DNA of 64,000 bases from Falsiroseomonas sp041690465 (GCF_041690465.1 NZ_JAWLHG010000024.1:1-64000), one strand, 5' to 3'. Counted from the first letter of the stretch, positions 32,012 through 42,511 are shown. The notes: a model not told the origin generated them from the sequence alone. Numbers and translations are program-made.

Positions 32012-33295
32012 TCACCGGTTCGCCGTCATCCGCCAGACCGTGTTCGACAGGTCGTCGGCGACGATGAGGGCGCCCCGCGGATCCACCGAGACGCCGACCG
32101 GCCGTCCGCGCGCATTGCCGTCGCCGGTCAGGAAGCCGGTCACGACGTCCACCGGCTCGCCGGCGGGCTGGCCGTCGCGGAACGGCACGAAGACCACCCG
32201 GTAGCCGACAGGCTCGTTGCGGTTCCAGCTCCCGTGCTCGCCGACGAAGACGCCCTCGGCGAATCGCGGGCCCATGGAAGGGCTCGAGAAGGCCAGGCCC
32301 AGCGCGGCGACATGCGACCCGAGCGCGTAGTCCGGGCGGATCGCCGCGGCGACCTTCTCCGGGTCCTGCGGCCGCACCCGCGTGTCCACGTTCTGGCCCC
32401 AATAGCTGTAGGGCCAGCCGTAGAAGCCGCCCTCGCGCACCGAGGTCAGGTAGTCCGGCACGAGGTTCGGGCCGATCTCGTCCCGCTCGTTCACGACGGC
32501 CCAGAGCCGGTCCGTGCCAGGCTGGATGGCCAGCGCAGTCGGGTTGCGCAGTCCGGTGGCGTAGGGCCGGTGTGCGCCCGTCTCCGCGTCGATCTCCCAG
32601 ATCATGGCCCGGTTGACCTCGGCTTCCATCCCGCGTTCGGTGATGTTGCTGTTCGAACCGATGCCGACATACAGGAACCGGCCATCGGGGCTGGCGGCCA
32701 GCGACTTCGTCCAGTGATGGTTGATGGCGGAGGGCAGGTCCGTGACCGTCGTCGGCGGCCCGCTCGCCTCGGTCTGCCCGTCCCGGTACTCGAAGCGCAC
32801 CAGCGCATCCTGGTTGGCGACGTAGAGCGCGCCGTTGACCAGGGCGAGGCCGTAGGGCGCGTTGAGGTTGTCGGCGAAGACGCCGCGGGTCTCGTAGGTG
32901 CCGTCGCCATCGGCGTCGCGCAGCAGCGTCAGCCGGTCGCCGCTGGGCACCGAGGTGTTGCCGAGACTCTTGATGTAGCCCGCGATGACATCCTTAGGGC
33001 GGAGAGCCGGCGCGCCGCCACCCCGACCCTCCGCCACCAGGATGTCGCCATTCGGCAGCACCAGCGTCTGGCGCGGAATCCGGAGATCCGTGGCGACGGC
33101 CTGGATGCTGTAGCCCGGTGGGACGGTCGGGAGATCGTTGCCCCAGTCGGCCGGCCGCGGGACCGTCATCGCGGGCAGCAGGCCGCGCTCCGGGGCGGGA
33201 AGCTGCGGGTCGGTGCCCCGCTGCTCCCCGACGGGCTGGTCGTCGCAGCCGGCGAGCGCCGCGGCCGCCACGGCAATCAGGAAGGCCGCGCGCAT
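32012..33295 (-). CDS. Sorbosone/glucose dehydrogenase-like PQQ lipoprotein
   Basis: A 427-residue six-bladed beta-propeller of the sorbosone dehydrogenase (GSDH-like) family, predicted to use PQQ in the periplasm. A lipobox (AAALAGC) ends the signal peptide. Propeller landmarks include YSIQAVATDLRIPRQ, GDRLTLLRDADGDGTYE, GLRNPTALAIQPGTD, GGFYGWPYSYWG and GEHGSWNRNEPVGYRV. The ATG overlaps the stop of the DUF2231 gene (TGATG), so translation is coupled. True substrate unknown. Confidence 0.88.
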   Translation of the reverse strand: MRAAFLIAVAAAALAGCDDQPVGEQRGTDPQLPAPERGLLPAMTVPRPADWGNDLPTVPPGYSIQAVATDLRIPRQTLVLPNGDILVAEGRGGGAPALRPKDVIAGYIKSLGNTSVPSGDRLTLLRDADGDGTYETRGVFADNLNAPYGLALVNGALYVANQDALVRFEYRDGQTEASGPPTTVTDLPSAINHHWTKSLAASPDGRFLYVGIGSNSNITERGMEAEVNRAMIWEIDAETGAHRPYATGLRNPTALAIQPGTDRLWAVVNERDEIGPNLVPDYLTSVREGGFYGWPYSYWGQNVDTRVRPQDPEKVAAAIRPDYALGSHVAALGLAFSSPSMGPRFAEGVFVGEHGSWNRNEPVGYRVVFVPFRDGQPAGEPVDVVTGFLTGDGNARGRPVGVSVDPRGALIVADDLSNTVWRMTANR

Positions 33296-33726
33296 CAGAC
33301 CGCTCCCCTGGAATGATAACCGGAGTAGCCCATCCAGGCCGCGACGAGCGCCAGCAGCGTCACGGCCGCCGACAGGTAGAGCGCCGCCGGCATGATCGCG
33401 AAGGCGTCCTTGGCGTGCACCAGGGCATTGACCAGGCCGAGCACCCACATGGCGAGCAGCACGACGAAGTAGATGGCCGCGCGCCCCCTCCGTCCCCTTC
33501 CGCTGCGGACCAGGTCGATCAGCGCCCAGAGCACGGCGAAGGCGCCGACGAGCAGCCCGCCGGCAATCAGCCACGATGCGAAATTGGCCCACTGCACCTG
33601 GAAGGTGTTCCAGTAGGCGAGATCACTGAGCAGCGCGCCCAGGAACAGCGGCAGCGGAAAGGCGAGCAGGATGGCGTGCAGCGGGTGCAGCGGCCTCAGC
33701 AGGGCTGGGGCGGAGGTGGCAGACAC
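33295..33726 (-). CDS. DUF2231-type membrane protein
   Basis: A 143-residue integral membrane protein with four hydrophobic helices. The N-terminal segment RPLHPLHAILLAFPLPLFLGALLSD is the DUF2231 signature, often with histidines that could bind heme or metal. The GTG start has GAGGA upstream; an ATG start further out would add an unconserved basic tail. It is coupled to the sugar-dehydrogenase lipoprotein, so it may be its membrane electron-transfer or anchoring partner; that is inference. Confidence 0.75.
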   Translation of the reverse strand: MSATSAPALLRPLHPLHAILLAFPLPLFLGALLSDLAYWNTFQVQWANFASWLIAGGLLVGAFAVLWALIDLVRSGRGRRGRAAIYFVVLLAMWVLGLVNALVHAKDAFAIMPAALYLSAAVTLLALVAAWMGYSGYHSRGAV

Positions 33727-33878
33727 GGCGTGTCCTCTCGTTGCTCGGCGCGGCCGCGGCCGCAAGCGTGGCCGGCGTCCGTCAAAGATCCGGTGAGCCA
33801 ACGAGGCCGCGAGCGGTAAGTTTCGGATGCTGCGCTTCGCCGCCCCGGGACCGGCCGCCGCACCGCTCCACCCCCCCC

Positions 33879-35840
33879 TTACCGGACCCGCAACTCCGCC
33901 CGTACCGCCGCCCCATCCGCGTCCAGCACCGTCACCCGGTAGAAGCCCGGCCCCGGCGGCGTCCAGGCCGTCTCGCGCCGCGCCCGCTCGGCCGGGATCG
34001 GCGCGCCGTCCACCAGGAACGTCAGCGGCCGGCGGCCACCGGCGGCCCGGATCGTCACGCGATCGGCCTCGGCCAGCACCGCGCCCGCCATCGGGAAGAG
34101 CAGCCGCAGCCGGTCGGCGGCCTCGGCAAACGGGGCGGGCGCGGCGCGGATGCGCAAGGGCTCACGCGGCGCCGCCGGCAGCAGCGCGAAGGCACGCGCC
34201 AGCACCGGCAGGGCCAGGTCGCGGCCGGTGGCGCCGGGAATCGGCGTGCCGTCCGGCCGGCCGATCCAAACCCCCACCACATGCCGCGCATCCAGCCCGA
34301 AGGCCCAGGCATCGCGCCCGCCCCAGGAGGTCCCGGTCTTCCACGCCACGCCGGCCGCCCCGCCACCGGGGAAGCGCTGCACCAGCACGCCCGCGGCCTC
34401 GGCGGCAGCCCGCGGCGCCAGCACCTGCGGGCGCTCGGCCGGCGGCCGCGCTTCGGTCAGCAGCGGCGCGGCGCGGCCCTCGTCGCCGAGCATGGCGTAG
34501 AGCGCCACCATCCCGCGCAGCGTCATCCCCGCGCCCCCCAGCGCCAGCGGCAGGGATGGCTCCGCCCCCGGCGGCAGGCGCGGCGGCGATCCGCTCGCCT
34601 TCAGCAGCGAGGCGAAGCGCAGCGGGCCCACCTCGTGCAGCAGCGCCACCGCCGGCAGGTTCAACGATTGCCGCAGCGCGTCCGCCGCGGTGACGCGCCC
34701 GGCGAAACCGCGGTCGAAATTCTCCGGCGCATAGGCGCCGAAGCGCAGCGGCAGGTCGGCCAGCACGCTCTCGGGCCGCACGACCCCCTGCTCGAAGGCC
34801 AGCGCATAGAGGAAGGGCTTCAGCGCCGAACCCGGCGAGCGCACCGCGCGCGTCAGGTCCAGCGCGCCGGCCCGCGCCTCGTCGCCGAAGGCGCCGCCGA
34901 CCAGCGCCCGGGTCTCCCGCGTCTCGATGTCGGCGACGACCACGGCCAGGGATGCGCGGCCCGGCAACCCGGGCAGGGCCTCGGCGGCCAGGCGCTCGGC
35001 CGCGCGTTGCAGGTCGTGGTCGAGGGTGCTCGCGATCCGCGCGCCCGGCTGCGCATCCCGGGACACCTCGCGCGCCAGGTGCGGCGCCAGGCGCGGCATC
35101 GGTTGGCGCCGGGCCGGCACGCCGGCGGCCAGCGCCAGGGCGCGCTCGGCCTCCGTCACGCCGCCGGCGCCGGCGGCACGCGCCAGCAGCACCGCATCGC
35201 GCGCGCGCCGCGCGGCCTCGGCATGGCGGTCGGGGCGCAGCGCCTCCGGCCGGCGGGCGAGCGCGATCAGCAGCGCGGCTTCGGCGGCATCGAGCCTTGC
35301 CGGCGGCCGGCCGAACCAGGCAAGCGCGCCCGCGCGCAGCCCCTCCAGGTTGCCGCCCTGCGGCGCCAAGGTCAGCCAGATGCCGAGGATCTCGTCCTTG
35401 CTGAAACGCGCTTCCAACTGCAGCGCGCGGAACACCTCGATCGCCTTGCTGCGCAGCGTGCGCGGCCGCGGCTCCAGCAGCCGCGCCGCCTGCATGGTCA
35501 GCGTCGAGCCACCGGAGACGATCCTTCCGGCGCGGACCCATTGGACCGCGGCGCGGGCGAGCGCCAGCGGATCCACGCCGGGATGCGCGCGGAAGCGGCG
35601 GTCCTCGGCGGCGACCAGGATCTCGCGCAGATGCGCCGGCACATCGGCCGCATCGGTCCGCAGCCGCCAGACGCCGCCAGGGGCGGGCAGCGTCGAGAGC
35701 ATGCGCCCCTCCCGGTCCAGCACCTCGATCCCCGCGGCCCGGTAGCGCGAGAGGTCGGGCGGGAAGAGGCGGTCGAGCCCCACCACCGCCGCGCCGAACA
35801 ACGCGACGGCGGCGAGGACGATCGGGCCGCCGCGGCGCAT
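33879..35840 (-). CDS. pbpC: Penicillin-binding protein 1C
   Basis: A 653-residue bifunctional peptidoglycan synthase: one N-terminal membrane helix, a GT51 transglycosylase (VAAEDRRFRAHPGVDP, GGSTLTMQAARLLEPRPRT), a transpeptidase with catalytic serine in PGSALKPFLYAL near residue 335 and a KTGTS triad, and a C-terminal BiPBP_C beta domain. It starts 10 bases after the macroglobulin gene on the same strand. That pairing is conserved in proteobacteria. Confidence 0.92.
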   Translation of the reverse strand: MRRGGPIVLAAVALFGAAVVGLDRLFPPDLSRYRAAGIEVLDREGRMLSTLPAPGGVWRLRTDAADVPAHLREILVAAEDRRFRAHPGVDPLALARAAVQWVRAGRIVSGGSTLTMQAARLLEPRPRTLRSKAIEVFRALQLEARFSKDEILGIWLTLAPQGGNLEGLRAGALAWFGRPPARLDAAEAALLIALARRPEALRPDRHAEAARRARDAVLLARAAGAGGVTEAERALALAAGVPARRQPMPRLAPHLAREVSRDAQPGARIASTLDHDLQRAAERLAAEALPGLPGRASLAVVVADIETRETRALVGGAFGDEARAGALDLTRAVRSPGSALKPFLYALAFEQGVVRPESVLADLPLRFGAYAPENFDRGFAGRVTAADALRQSLNLPAVALLHEVGPLRFASLLKASGSPPRLPPGAEPSLPLALGGAGMTLRGMVALYAMLGDEGRAAPLLTEARPPAERPQVLAPRAAAEAAGVLVQRFPGGGAAGVAWKTGTSWGGRDAWAFGLDARHVVGVWIGRPDGTPIPGATGRDLALPVLARAFALLPAAPREPLRIRAAPAPFAEAADRLRLLFPMAGAVLAEADRVTIRAAGGRRPLTFLVDGAPIPAERARRETAWTPPGPGFYRVTVLDADGAAVRAELRVR

Positions 35841-35850
35841 CGCCCGATCG

Positions 35851-38800
35851 CTATTTCGGCGCCTGCCCGGCCTTCGGCGCCGGTGCCGGCGCGTTCCGCC
35901 GCGGCGCAGGCGGAGCGGCTGCCGGCACCGGCTCATCCGCCCCCAGCACCACAACCCGGGCAACGTTCTGCCGCGCGAAGACGCCGGGGCGGTACATGTC
36001 CTGCGCCTCCATCCCCGGCAGCTCGAAGCGGCCCGCCGTCACCGCCCGCACCCGCACGGCGAAGCGCGCCAGCGGCTGCTCCGGCGTCAGCGTGAGTGCG
36101 GCGGCGAAGCGGTCGTCGCGCGCCGGCATCGTCTCCGGCTCGCTCAGCGTCCCCAGCCAGGCCATCCCCTGCTGCTCGCCCGGCGGGAAGCGGCCGGTGA
36201 TCTCCCAGCCGGCGGGCAGGCCCTGCATCACCATCGCCTGGTGGCGTTCGTTGGTGGTGGCGCGGGCTTCCAGCAACAGCACGAACTCCGTCCCCGCGCG
36301 CAGCGCATCGAGGTTCAGCGGCTGCCCGTCCGGCAGCAGGAAGCGGCGCGCGACGCGCATCCCCTGCGCCGCTGCCGGCAGCGGCGAGGTCGGCACGCCC
36401 GTCACCGAGACCGCCTGCACCACCGGCGCATCGCCCCGGTTGCGCGCGGAACCGGGCGCGGCCAGCGCCGCGCCGACCACCGCGGCCGTCGGCAGGTCGC
36501 GCCCGTCCAGCGTCACCCGCACCGGCCGCCCGTCACGCCCGAGCACGGAGGCCGCCGCCACCGCCCAGGCCTGTTCCTGCGTGCTGGTATTGCCCGGCGC
36601 GAAATCCGCGCTCGGCAGCCGCGCGAGCAGCCCCGGCAGCTGGTCCCCCGCGACACCGCTCTCGCGCAGCAGCACCGCCATCGCCAGCAGGTCGCGCGAC
36701 GCGCTGCCGAAATCGACATGCCAGAACTCGCGGCTGGAGTTCGCCAGCGCCGCCGCGAACATCGTCTCCGCCCGCGCAGTGTCACCCGCCCGCGCGAAGG
36801 CGGCGGCCAGCTGCGCGCGCGAGAGTGGCGTCGGCATCTGGGAGAAATCCTCCGCCAGCCGCCGCGCCGCGCCCAGCCGGTTGCGCCCGGCCAGCGCCAG
36901 CACATGCAGGCGATAGGCCTGCAGCGCCCGCTGCTCCGGCCGGTCGTGGTTGCGCTCCAGCGCCTCCTCCGCGGCCTTCAGCGCCTCCTCCAGCGCCGCC
37001 TCCGGCACCGCCGCGCCGGCCGCGCGGGCGCGCAGCAGCGCCTCCGTGGCATAGAGGCTCGCCCAGTCCTGCGTGTCCCCCTCGGCGCTCCAATAGCCGA
37101 AGCGGCCGTCGAAGCGCTGGCGGTCCAGGATGGAGGCGATCGCCTGGCCGAGCGCCGCCGCATCCTCCTGCGCGGTGTCCGGGTTCTGCGGCGCGAACAC
37201 CAGCGCCAGCGCACGGGACGCCGCCTGCTCCACGCAGTCCAGCGGGAAGCGCCGCAGCGCGGCGAGCAGCGCGCCGGGATCGTAGCGCACCGGCGCGCCC
37301 CAGGTCGCGCGCGCCTGCCATGTGCCGGGCAGGAAGCGATCGGATGGCAGCGGCACCGGCGCGGTCGCGCCCGGTGCGAGCGTGCTGATCGCCACCTCCG
37401 TCACCGCCGGCCGCGAGGAGCGCACGGTGATCCGCGCCTCGCGCTCGGTGCGGAAGCCGCCCGGCCCGGTGACGGCGAGATGCAGCACGCCCTCGCCGGC
37501 CACCGTCGCGCGCAGCATGGTGGCCGGCACCGCCCGCGCCCCGGTCGCCAGCGTCTGGGTGAGCCGCGCCGGCCCGGTGAGCTCGATGGCGCCGCTCGCC
37601 GTCAGCGTCGCCGCCAGCTCGCCCGGCGGCAGCTCGATGTTGTGCAGCAGCACCGGCACCCGCGCCTCGTCGCCGGGTGCCAGGAAGCGCGGCAGCAGCG
37701 CCTCGGCGATCACCGCCTCGCGCACCGTCATCGGCTTCGCCGCCGCGCCGATGCGGTTGCCCTCCCAGGCCACCACCATCAGCCGCAGCTCGCCCGCGAA
37801 ATCCGGCAGGTCGAGCGGCACGCGCGCGACGCCGCTGGAATCGACCTCCACGGCGCCGGAGAACAGCGCCACCACGCGCTGCGGGATCTCCAGCATCGCC
37901 GCGCCGTCCATCCCGTCGCCGCCCTGCCGCAGCACCGCCGCCTCGCCCTCCGCCGGGCCGATCAGCCGCCCGTAATCGTCGCGGATGTCGAGGCCGAGCC
38001 GCCGCCGCGCCAGGAAATGCGCCACCGGATCGGGCGAGCGGAAATTCGTCAGCCGCAGGATGCCCTCATCCACCGCCGCCAGCGTCAGCCTCGCGCTGCC
38101 GCCGGCCACGCCGGCAAGCCGCACCGGCACCTCCACCCTGGTCCGTGGCCGCGCCAGGTCCGGCGCCTCGATCGCCACGTCGAGCCGCCGCGCCGCCGGA
38201 TCGAGCCCGATCCAGGCCAGCCCGAGCGCCCGCGCCGGCCGTCCCGCGGGCGACTGCCCGGCACGGAACACCGTCACCGCCACATGCGCGCCCGGCCCCC
38301 AGGCCGCGTCCACCGGCACCTCGATCTCCGCGCCGGCTTCCGGCACCTCCACCTCGCGGAGTCCGAGAAGCCGGTCCGTCAGCACCGCGACCGTTGCCCG
38401 CCCCGCGAAGGGCGGCGTGATCCGCACCCGGGCAACCTCGCCCGCGCGATAGCCGCGCTCCGCGGTGGCGAGGTCGACGCGGTCCGGCACTTCCGGCGCC
38501 TCCGCCCCCGCCCAGCCGGCGCGGAACCGGTAGGACGCGATGGCCAGCCCGTTCGGCTCGCTCACCTCGATCCGGTAGCGCCCGAAGGGCAGCGTGCGCG
38601 CGAAGCGGCCGGGCTGCCCCGGCGCGACCTCGATCGTCGTGCTGTCCACCGGCTCGTCCCGCCACACCGTCTCGTAGCGCGCGATGCGCTCGCGCAGCAC
38701 GATCCGCCAGTCCGGCCGCTCCCGCACCAGGCGCAGGCGTAGCGTGGCAGGGATGGCCGCGCCCTCCGGGCTCACCGCCGCGACCTCGAAGGCGGCTTCC

Positions 38801-41055
38801 GCATTCGCATCCACCGCGCCGCCCTGGAAGGCCGGGCGGATCGCCAGCAGCGTGCCGCCGGCGCGCACCGGCAGCGCGAAGCGCGTGCCGCTCGTCCGCC
38901 CGCCCGGCTCGTCCAGCATCACCGCGACTTCCGCCTTCACCGGCCGCGTCGAATCCGGCGCGCGCGGCAGGTTCAGGGTGAGCGTGGTGCGCCCCTGCGC
39001 GTCCGTCTCCGGGATCTCGAAGGTCTGCAGGTCCGGCGAGAAGGACTCGTCCGCCAGTCCGAAATGCCAGCCGCGCCACGCCTCGAAGGGCTCGGGGTCG
39101 AGCACCAGGCGCAGCTCCGCCATCCCGCTCAGACCCGCACCCGGCGCGCCGTAGAGGAAGCGCGCCGTCACCGGCACCTCCACCGCCCGGCCGCCGACCA
39201 GCGCCGGCGGCAGCGGCCCCGCGGCCACCTCCAGCCGCTCCGGCACGAAGGCGTCCACCCGGAAGGTCGCGCTGCCGATCGGCGGCGCGTCGGGGTCCGC
39301 CAGCACCTCCACCGTCCAGGCTCCCACCGGCGCGCCCGCCGAGAGCGTCACCGGCACGATGATCGCCGCGCCCTCCAGCCGCGCCGGCACGCCCTGCCAG
39401 AACACCTGCCCGTTCGGCCGCCTGACGCGCAGCCGCGCCGGGATCTCCGCCGGCTGCCCCGCCGCATCGCGCAGCAGCGCCGAGACGTTCACCGTCTCCC
39501 CCGGCCGGTAGATGCCGCGGTCCAGCCAGACGAAGGCATCGAGCGGCCCCGGATGCGGCCGCCCCGCCGCCCCGCGATCCGAGAGATCGAAGGCCGCCGA
39601 TTGCAGATCGAGCGCCGCGAAATCCTCGTCGCCGGCGAAGGCGTGCAGCGCGACGGGCGCCAGCGGCCCCTCGCCCCGCAGCAGCGCCGCGTTGAAGCGC
39701 ACCAGCCCATCGGCCCCGCTCACCGCCTCGGCCAGGATGTCGTTGTTGCGCGCCAGCAGCGCGACCCGCACCCCGGGCTTAGGCGCCGCATCCGAGAAGC
39801 CCCGCACCTGCGCCGCCAGCCCGCCGGCCCCACGCCAGGCGGTGATGCCGAGATCCGTCACCAGCACCGCCACCGCGCTTTCCGCCCGGTAGCGCCCGCG
39901 CGCGCCATCGGCCGGCACGGCGTGCAGCACGTACATCCCCGGCCCCGCCGTCAGCAGCGCCTCGGGCAGCGGCAGGGCGTGGCGCGTCAGCCGGTTCGGC
40001 TCGGCCTCGGGCAGCGCGACGCGGCCTTCCCAGACCAGCCGGCCAGTCTCCTCGGCGAGGCCGCTGGCGAGCCAGCTTTCCATCTGCTCGCCCGGCCGCC
40101 AGTCCCGCGTCAGGTTCACCAGGTTGCGCTCGGTCACGCGCGCCACGCGCAGCGCCATCTGCGTGACGTTCACCGTCGCCACGCCGAGCCGCGGCTGCTG
40201 CCCGCGCGGCAGGATGAAGCTGCGGCTATCGAAGACGATGCGCGGCCCGCGATTGGGCATCGCCACGTTGAAGGTGGCGTCGCGCATCACGCGCAGCCCG
40301 TCCTCGCCCGGCATCCCGGCGCGCAGCGTCAGCCGCGTCCGCTCGCCCCAGGGCAGGCCGGCGACGCAAATCGCATCGCCCTCCTTCGTCACCGCCATCC
40401 CCGGCAGGGCGGGATCGGCGGTGATCCAGTCGCCCGGCTGCCAATCGCCCCGCCGCGCGGGCGGCGAGGTGAAGGTGAGGCAGGCGCGCGCCGGCTCGGC
40501 ATCCGGCTCGGTGCGGAGCTGGCGGACCAGCAGCCCGGCCTGGCGGCGGGCGGCGGCCAGCGCCTCGCGGTGCTGCGCCTGGTCCGGCGCGCGCTCCACC
40601 ACCGCCTCCAGCGCCACGATCTGCCACATCGGCTGGTCGAGCACGCGCAGCGCCTCGGCCATCAGCAGCAGCGGCGGGATCTCGGGCGGGCCGCCGGGCA
40701 CCAGCATGAAGGCGCGGTAGGCCGCCTGCAGCGCGCGCGTCGCCTCCGGCGGGCTGCGGCGAAGCTGCGCCTCGGCCAGCGCGAGCCAATGATCGGCACT
40801 GGCCTGTCCGCCACCGATCCGCTCCTCCCAGGCCGCCGCGGCCGCGGCCCAGTCCTTGCGCTGCTCGGCGCTCCGGGCACGCGCCTCGGCCTGGCTGCGC
40901 TGCTGCGGCGTCGCGCCGGCGGGGACGCGGCGGGTCAGCGCCGTCTCGTAGCCGAAGGCGTCGCGATCCAGCCCCGGGATCTCGACCGCCGGCGCGGGCG
41001 CGGCCAGGCCGAGGCCGAACAGCAGGACGAACAGCGACACGACCCGGCGCAGCAT
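35851..41055 (-). CDS. Alpha-2-macroglobulin family protein (YfhM-like)
   Basis: A 1734-residue periplasmic protease trap. After a signal peptide (about 1-24, no lipobox) it is built of many MG-type beta domains; the thioester motif CVEQ (LDCVEQAASRALALV) lies near residue 1272 in the alpha-toroid helical domain, and a receptor-like C-terminal domain follows. Bait-region cleavage by foreign proteases would activate the thioester to trap the protease. A GGGAGA site precedes the ATG. It is directly followed by pbpC, the classic partner. Confidence 0.92.
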   Translation of the reverse strand: MLRRVVSLFVLLFGLGLAAPAPAVEIPGLDRDAFGYETALTRRVPAGATPQQRSQAEARARSAEQRKDWAAAAAAWEERIGGGQASADHWLALAEAQLRRSPPEATRALQAAYRAFMLVPGGPPEIPPLLLMAEALRVLDQPMWQIVALEAVVERAPDQAQHREALAAARRQAGLLVRQLRTEPDAEPARACLTFTSPPARRGDWQPGDWITADPALPGMAVTKEGDAICVAGLPWGERTRLTLRAGMPGEDGLRVMRDATFNVAMPNRGPRIVFDSRSFILPRGQQPRLGVATVNVTQMALRVARVTERNLVNLTRDWRPGEQMESWLASGLAEETGRLVWEGRVALPEAEPNRLTRHALPLPEALLTAGPGMYVLHAVPADGARGRYRAESAVAVLVTDLGITAWRGAGGLAAQVRGFSDAAPKPGVRVALLARNNDILAEAVSGADGLVRFNAALLRGEGPLAPVALHAFAGDEDFAALDLQSAAFDLSDRGAAGRPHPGPLDAFVWLDRGIYRPGETVNVSALLRDAAGQPAEIPARLRVRRPNGQVFWQGVPARLEGAAIIVPVTLSAGAPVGAWTVEVLADPDAPPIGSATFRVDAFVPERLEVAAGPLPPALVGGRAVEVPVTARFLYGAPGAGLSGMAELRLVLDPEPFEAWRGWHFGLADESFSPDLQTFEIPETDAQGRTTLTLNLPRAPDSTRPVKAEVAVMLDEPGGRTSGTRFALPVRAGGTLLAIRPAFQGGAVDANAEAAFEVAAVSPEGAAIPATLRLRLVRERPDWRIVLRERIARYETVWRDEPVDSTTIEVAPGQPGRFARTLPFGRYRIEVSEPNGLAIASYRFRAGWAGAEAPEVPDRVDLATAERGYRAGEVARVRITPPFAGRATVAVLTDRLLGLREVEVPEAGAEIEVPVDAAWGPGAHVAVTVFRAGQSPAGRPARALGLAWIGLDPAARRLDVAIEAPDLARPRTRVEVPVRLAGVAGGSARLTLAAVDEGILRLTNFRSPDPVAHFLARRRLGLDIRDDYGRLIGPAEGEAAVLRQGGDGMDGAAMLEIPQRVVALFSGAVEVDSSGVARVPLDLPDFAGELRLMVVAWEGNRIGAAAKPMTVREAVIAEALLPRFLAPGDEARVPVLLHNIELPPGELAATLTASGAIELTGPARLTQTLATGARAVPATMLRATVAGEGVLHLAVTGPGGFRTEREARITVRSSRPAVTEVAISTLAPGATAPVPLPSDRFLPGTWQARATWGAPVRYDPGALLAALRRFPLDCVEQAASRALALVFAPQNPDTAQEDAAALGQAIASILDRQRFDGRFGYWSAEGDTQDWASLYATEALLRARAAGAAVPEAALEEALKAAEEALERNHDRPEQRALQAYRLHVLALAGRNRLGAARRLAEDFSQMPTPLSRAQLAAAFARAGDTARAETMFAAALANSSREFWHVDFGSASRDLLAMAVLLRESGVAGDQLPGLLARLPSADFAPGNTSTQEQAWAVAAASVLGRDGRPVRVTLDGRDLPTAAVVGAALAAPGSARNRGDAPVVQAVSVTGVPTSPLPAAAQGMRVARRFLLPDGQPLNLDALRAGTEFVLLLEARATTNERHQAMVMQGLPAGWEITGRFPPGEQQGMAWLGTLSEPETMPARDDRFAAALTLTPEQPLARFAVRVRAVTAGRFELPGMEAQDMYRPGVFARQNVARVVVLGADEPVPAAAPPAPRRNAPAPAPKAGQAPK

Positions 41056-41119
41056 GGCCGATCTCTCCCGTTTCGCACGCAGCATGGCACGAGACTGCGC
41101 CGCCTGCATCAAGCCAAGC

Positions 41120-42511
41120 CTACCCGCGATGCCCCGAAACATCCGCACCGATATCCCGCGGCAGGCGCAGGATCGAGGGCAGCGAAACCAGCATCACCGC
41201 CGCGGCGACCAGGAAGCCGATGGCGAATTCCACCTGGCCCGGCGCCGCCGCCCCGGTGACGAGCACCGCCGCCTCCAGGCTCAGCGATCCCAGCACCACG
41301 CCGAGCGCCAGCCCCAGCTGCTGCGCGGTGCCCGACATGGCGGTGGCCGGCGCCAGCTTCGCCTGCGGCACATCGGCGAAGGAGAGCGTCGCCATCGAGG
41401 TGAATTGCAGCGCCCGCGTCACGCCGCCGATCGCCAGCACGGCGAAGATCAGCCAGGCCGGCCAGCCCGGGGTGAAGGCCGCGCAGAGCCCGAGGAAGCC
41501 CACCGCAAGCAGCCCGTTGACGAGCAGCACGTTGCGGAACCCCCAGCGCTTCAGCGCCGGCCGCACCAGCGGCTTCATCGCGAAGGCGCCGAGCGCGGTG
41601 GCGAAGGTGACCATGCCGCTGGCGCTCGCCGAATAGCCGAACACCAGCTGCAGCATCAGCGGCAGCAGGAAGGGCAGCGCCGCCGCCCCCACCCGGAACA
41701 GCGAGCCGGCGCCCATGTAGATGCCGAAGCTCGGCAGCTTCATCAGCGAGAGGTCCACCGCCGGCCGCCGCGCGGCGCGCGAATGGCGCACCGCGAAGAC
41801 GAAGCAGGCGAGCCCCGCCACCAGCATCGCGGGCGCGAACCAGCGGGGCGCGATCGGCCGCCCGACCGTCTCCAGCCCCGCCATGACGAAGGCGATGGCG
41901 AGGCCCCAGAGGGTCAGGCCGCCCTTGTCGAGCGGCCCGGGATCCTGCTTCTCGACCTCCGGGATAAAGCGCCAGACCAGCATCAGGCCGAGCGCGCCGA
42001 CCGGGATGTTCAGCCAGAACACCGCCCGCCAGGAGAAGGCGTCCGTCAGCAGGCCGCCGACCGGCGGGCCGAAAACCGGGCCGAGCAGCCCGGGCATGGT
42101 CAGCCAGGTCATCGCCGTGATCAGCTCCTCCTTGCGCACGCGGCGCAGCAGCAGCAGGCGGCCGACCGGCACCATCATCGCCCCGCCGACGCCCTGCAGC
42201 ACGCGGGCGGCGACCAGCGATTGCAGCCCCTGCGACAGGCCGACCAGCGCCGAGGCGGTGGTGAAGACCACGATCGCCAGCATGAACACCCGCCGCGCCC
42301 CGAAGCGGTCCGCCACCCAGCCGGAGACCGGGATGAAGACGCAGAGCGAGACCAGGTAGGAGGTGATGGCGACCGACAGATGCACCGGATCCACGCCGAG
42401 GTCGCGCGCCATCGCCGGCAGCACGGTGGCGACCACGGCGGAGTCCAGGTTCTGCATGAACAGCGCGCTCGCGACGATGATCGCCACGATGCGCGGATCC
42501 TTGGCCGTCAC
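41120..42511 (-). CDS. MFS exporter, DHA2-like (EmrB type)
   Basis: A 463-residue major-facilitator protein with about 14 helices. Early motifs include NLDSAVVATVLPAMARDLG (motif D) and SGWVADRFGARRVFM (motif A) with GPVFGPPVGGLLTD (motif C), all typical of DHA2 multidrug antiporters. The GTG start overlaps the TGA of the acyl-CoA ligase gene (GTGA), so it is the last member of a three-gene operon. Substrate unknown. Confidence 0.88.
   Translation of the reverse strand: MTAKDPRIVAIIVASALFMQNLDSAVVATVLPAMARDLGVDPVHLSVAITSYLVSLCVFIPVSGWVADRFGARRVFMLAIVVFTTASALVGLSQGLQSLVAARVLQGVGGAMMVPVGRLLLLRRVRKEELITAMTWLTMPGLLGPVFGPPVGGLLTDAFSWRAVFWLNIPVGALGLMLVWRFIPEVEKQDPGPLDKGGLTLWGLAIAFVMAGLETVGRPIAPRWFAPAMLVAGLACFVFAVRHSRAARRPAVDLSLMKLPSFGIYMGAGSLFRVGAAALPFLLPLMLQLVFGYSASASGMVTFATALGAFAMKPLVRPALKRWGFRNVLLVNGLLAVGFLGLCAAFTPGWPAWLIFAVLAIGGVTRALQFTSMATLSFADVPQAKLAPATAMSGTAQQLGLALGVVLGSLSLEAAVLVTGAAAPGQVEFAIGFLVAAAVMLVSLPSILRLPRDIGADVSGHRG

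Noticed and set aside
36241..41259. Long plus-strand frames opposite the macroglobulin gene
   Set aside because: Compositional shadows rich in Arg, His and Gln with no recognisable domains.
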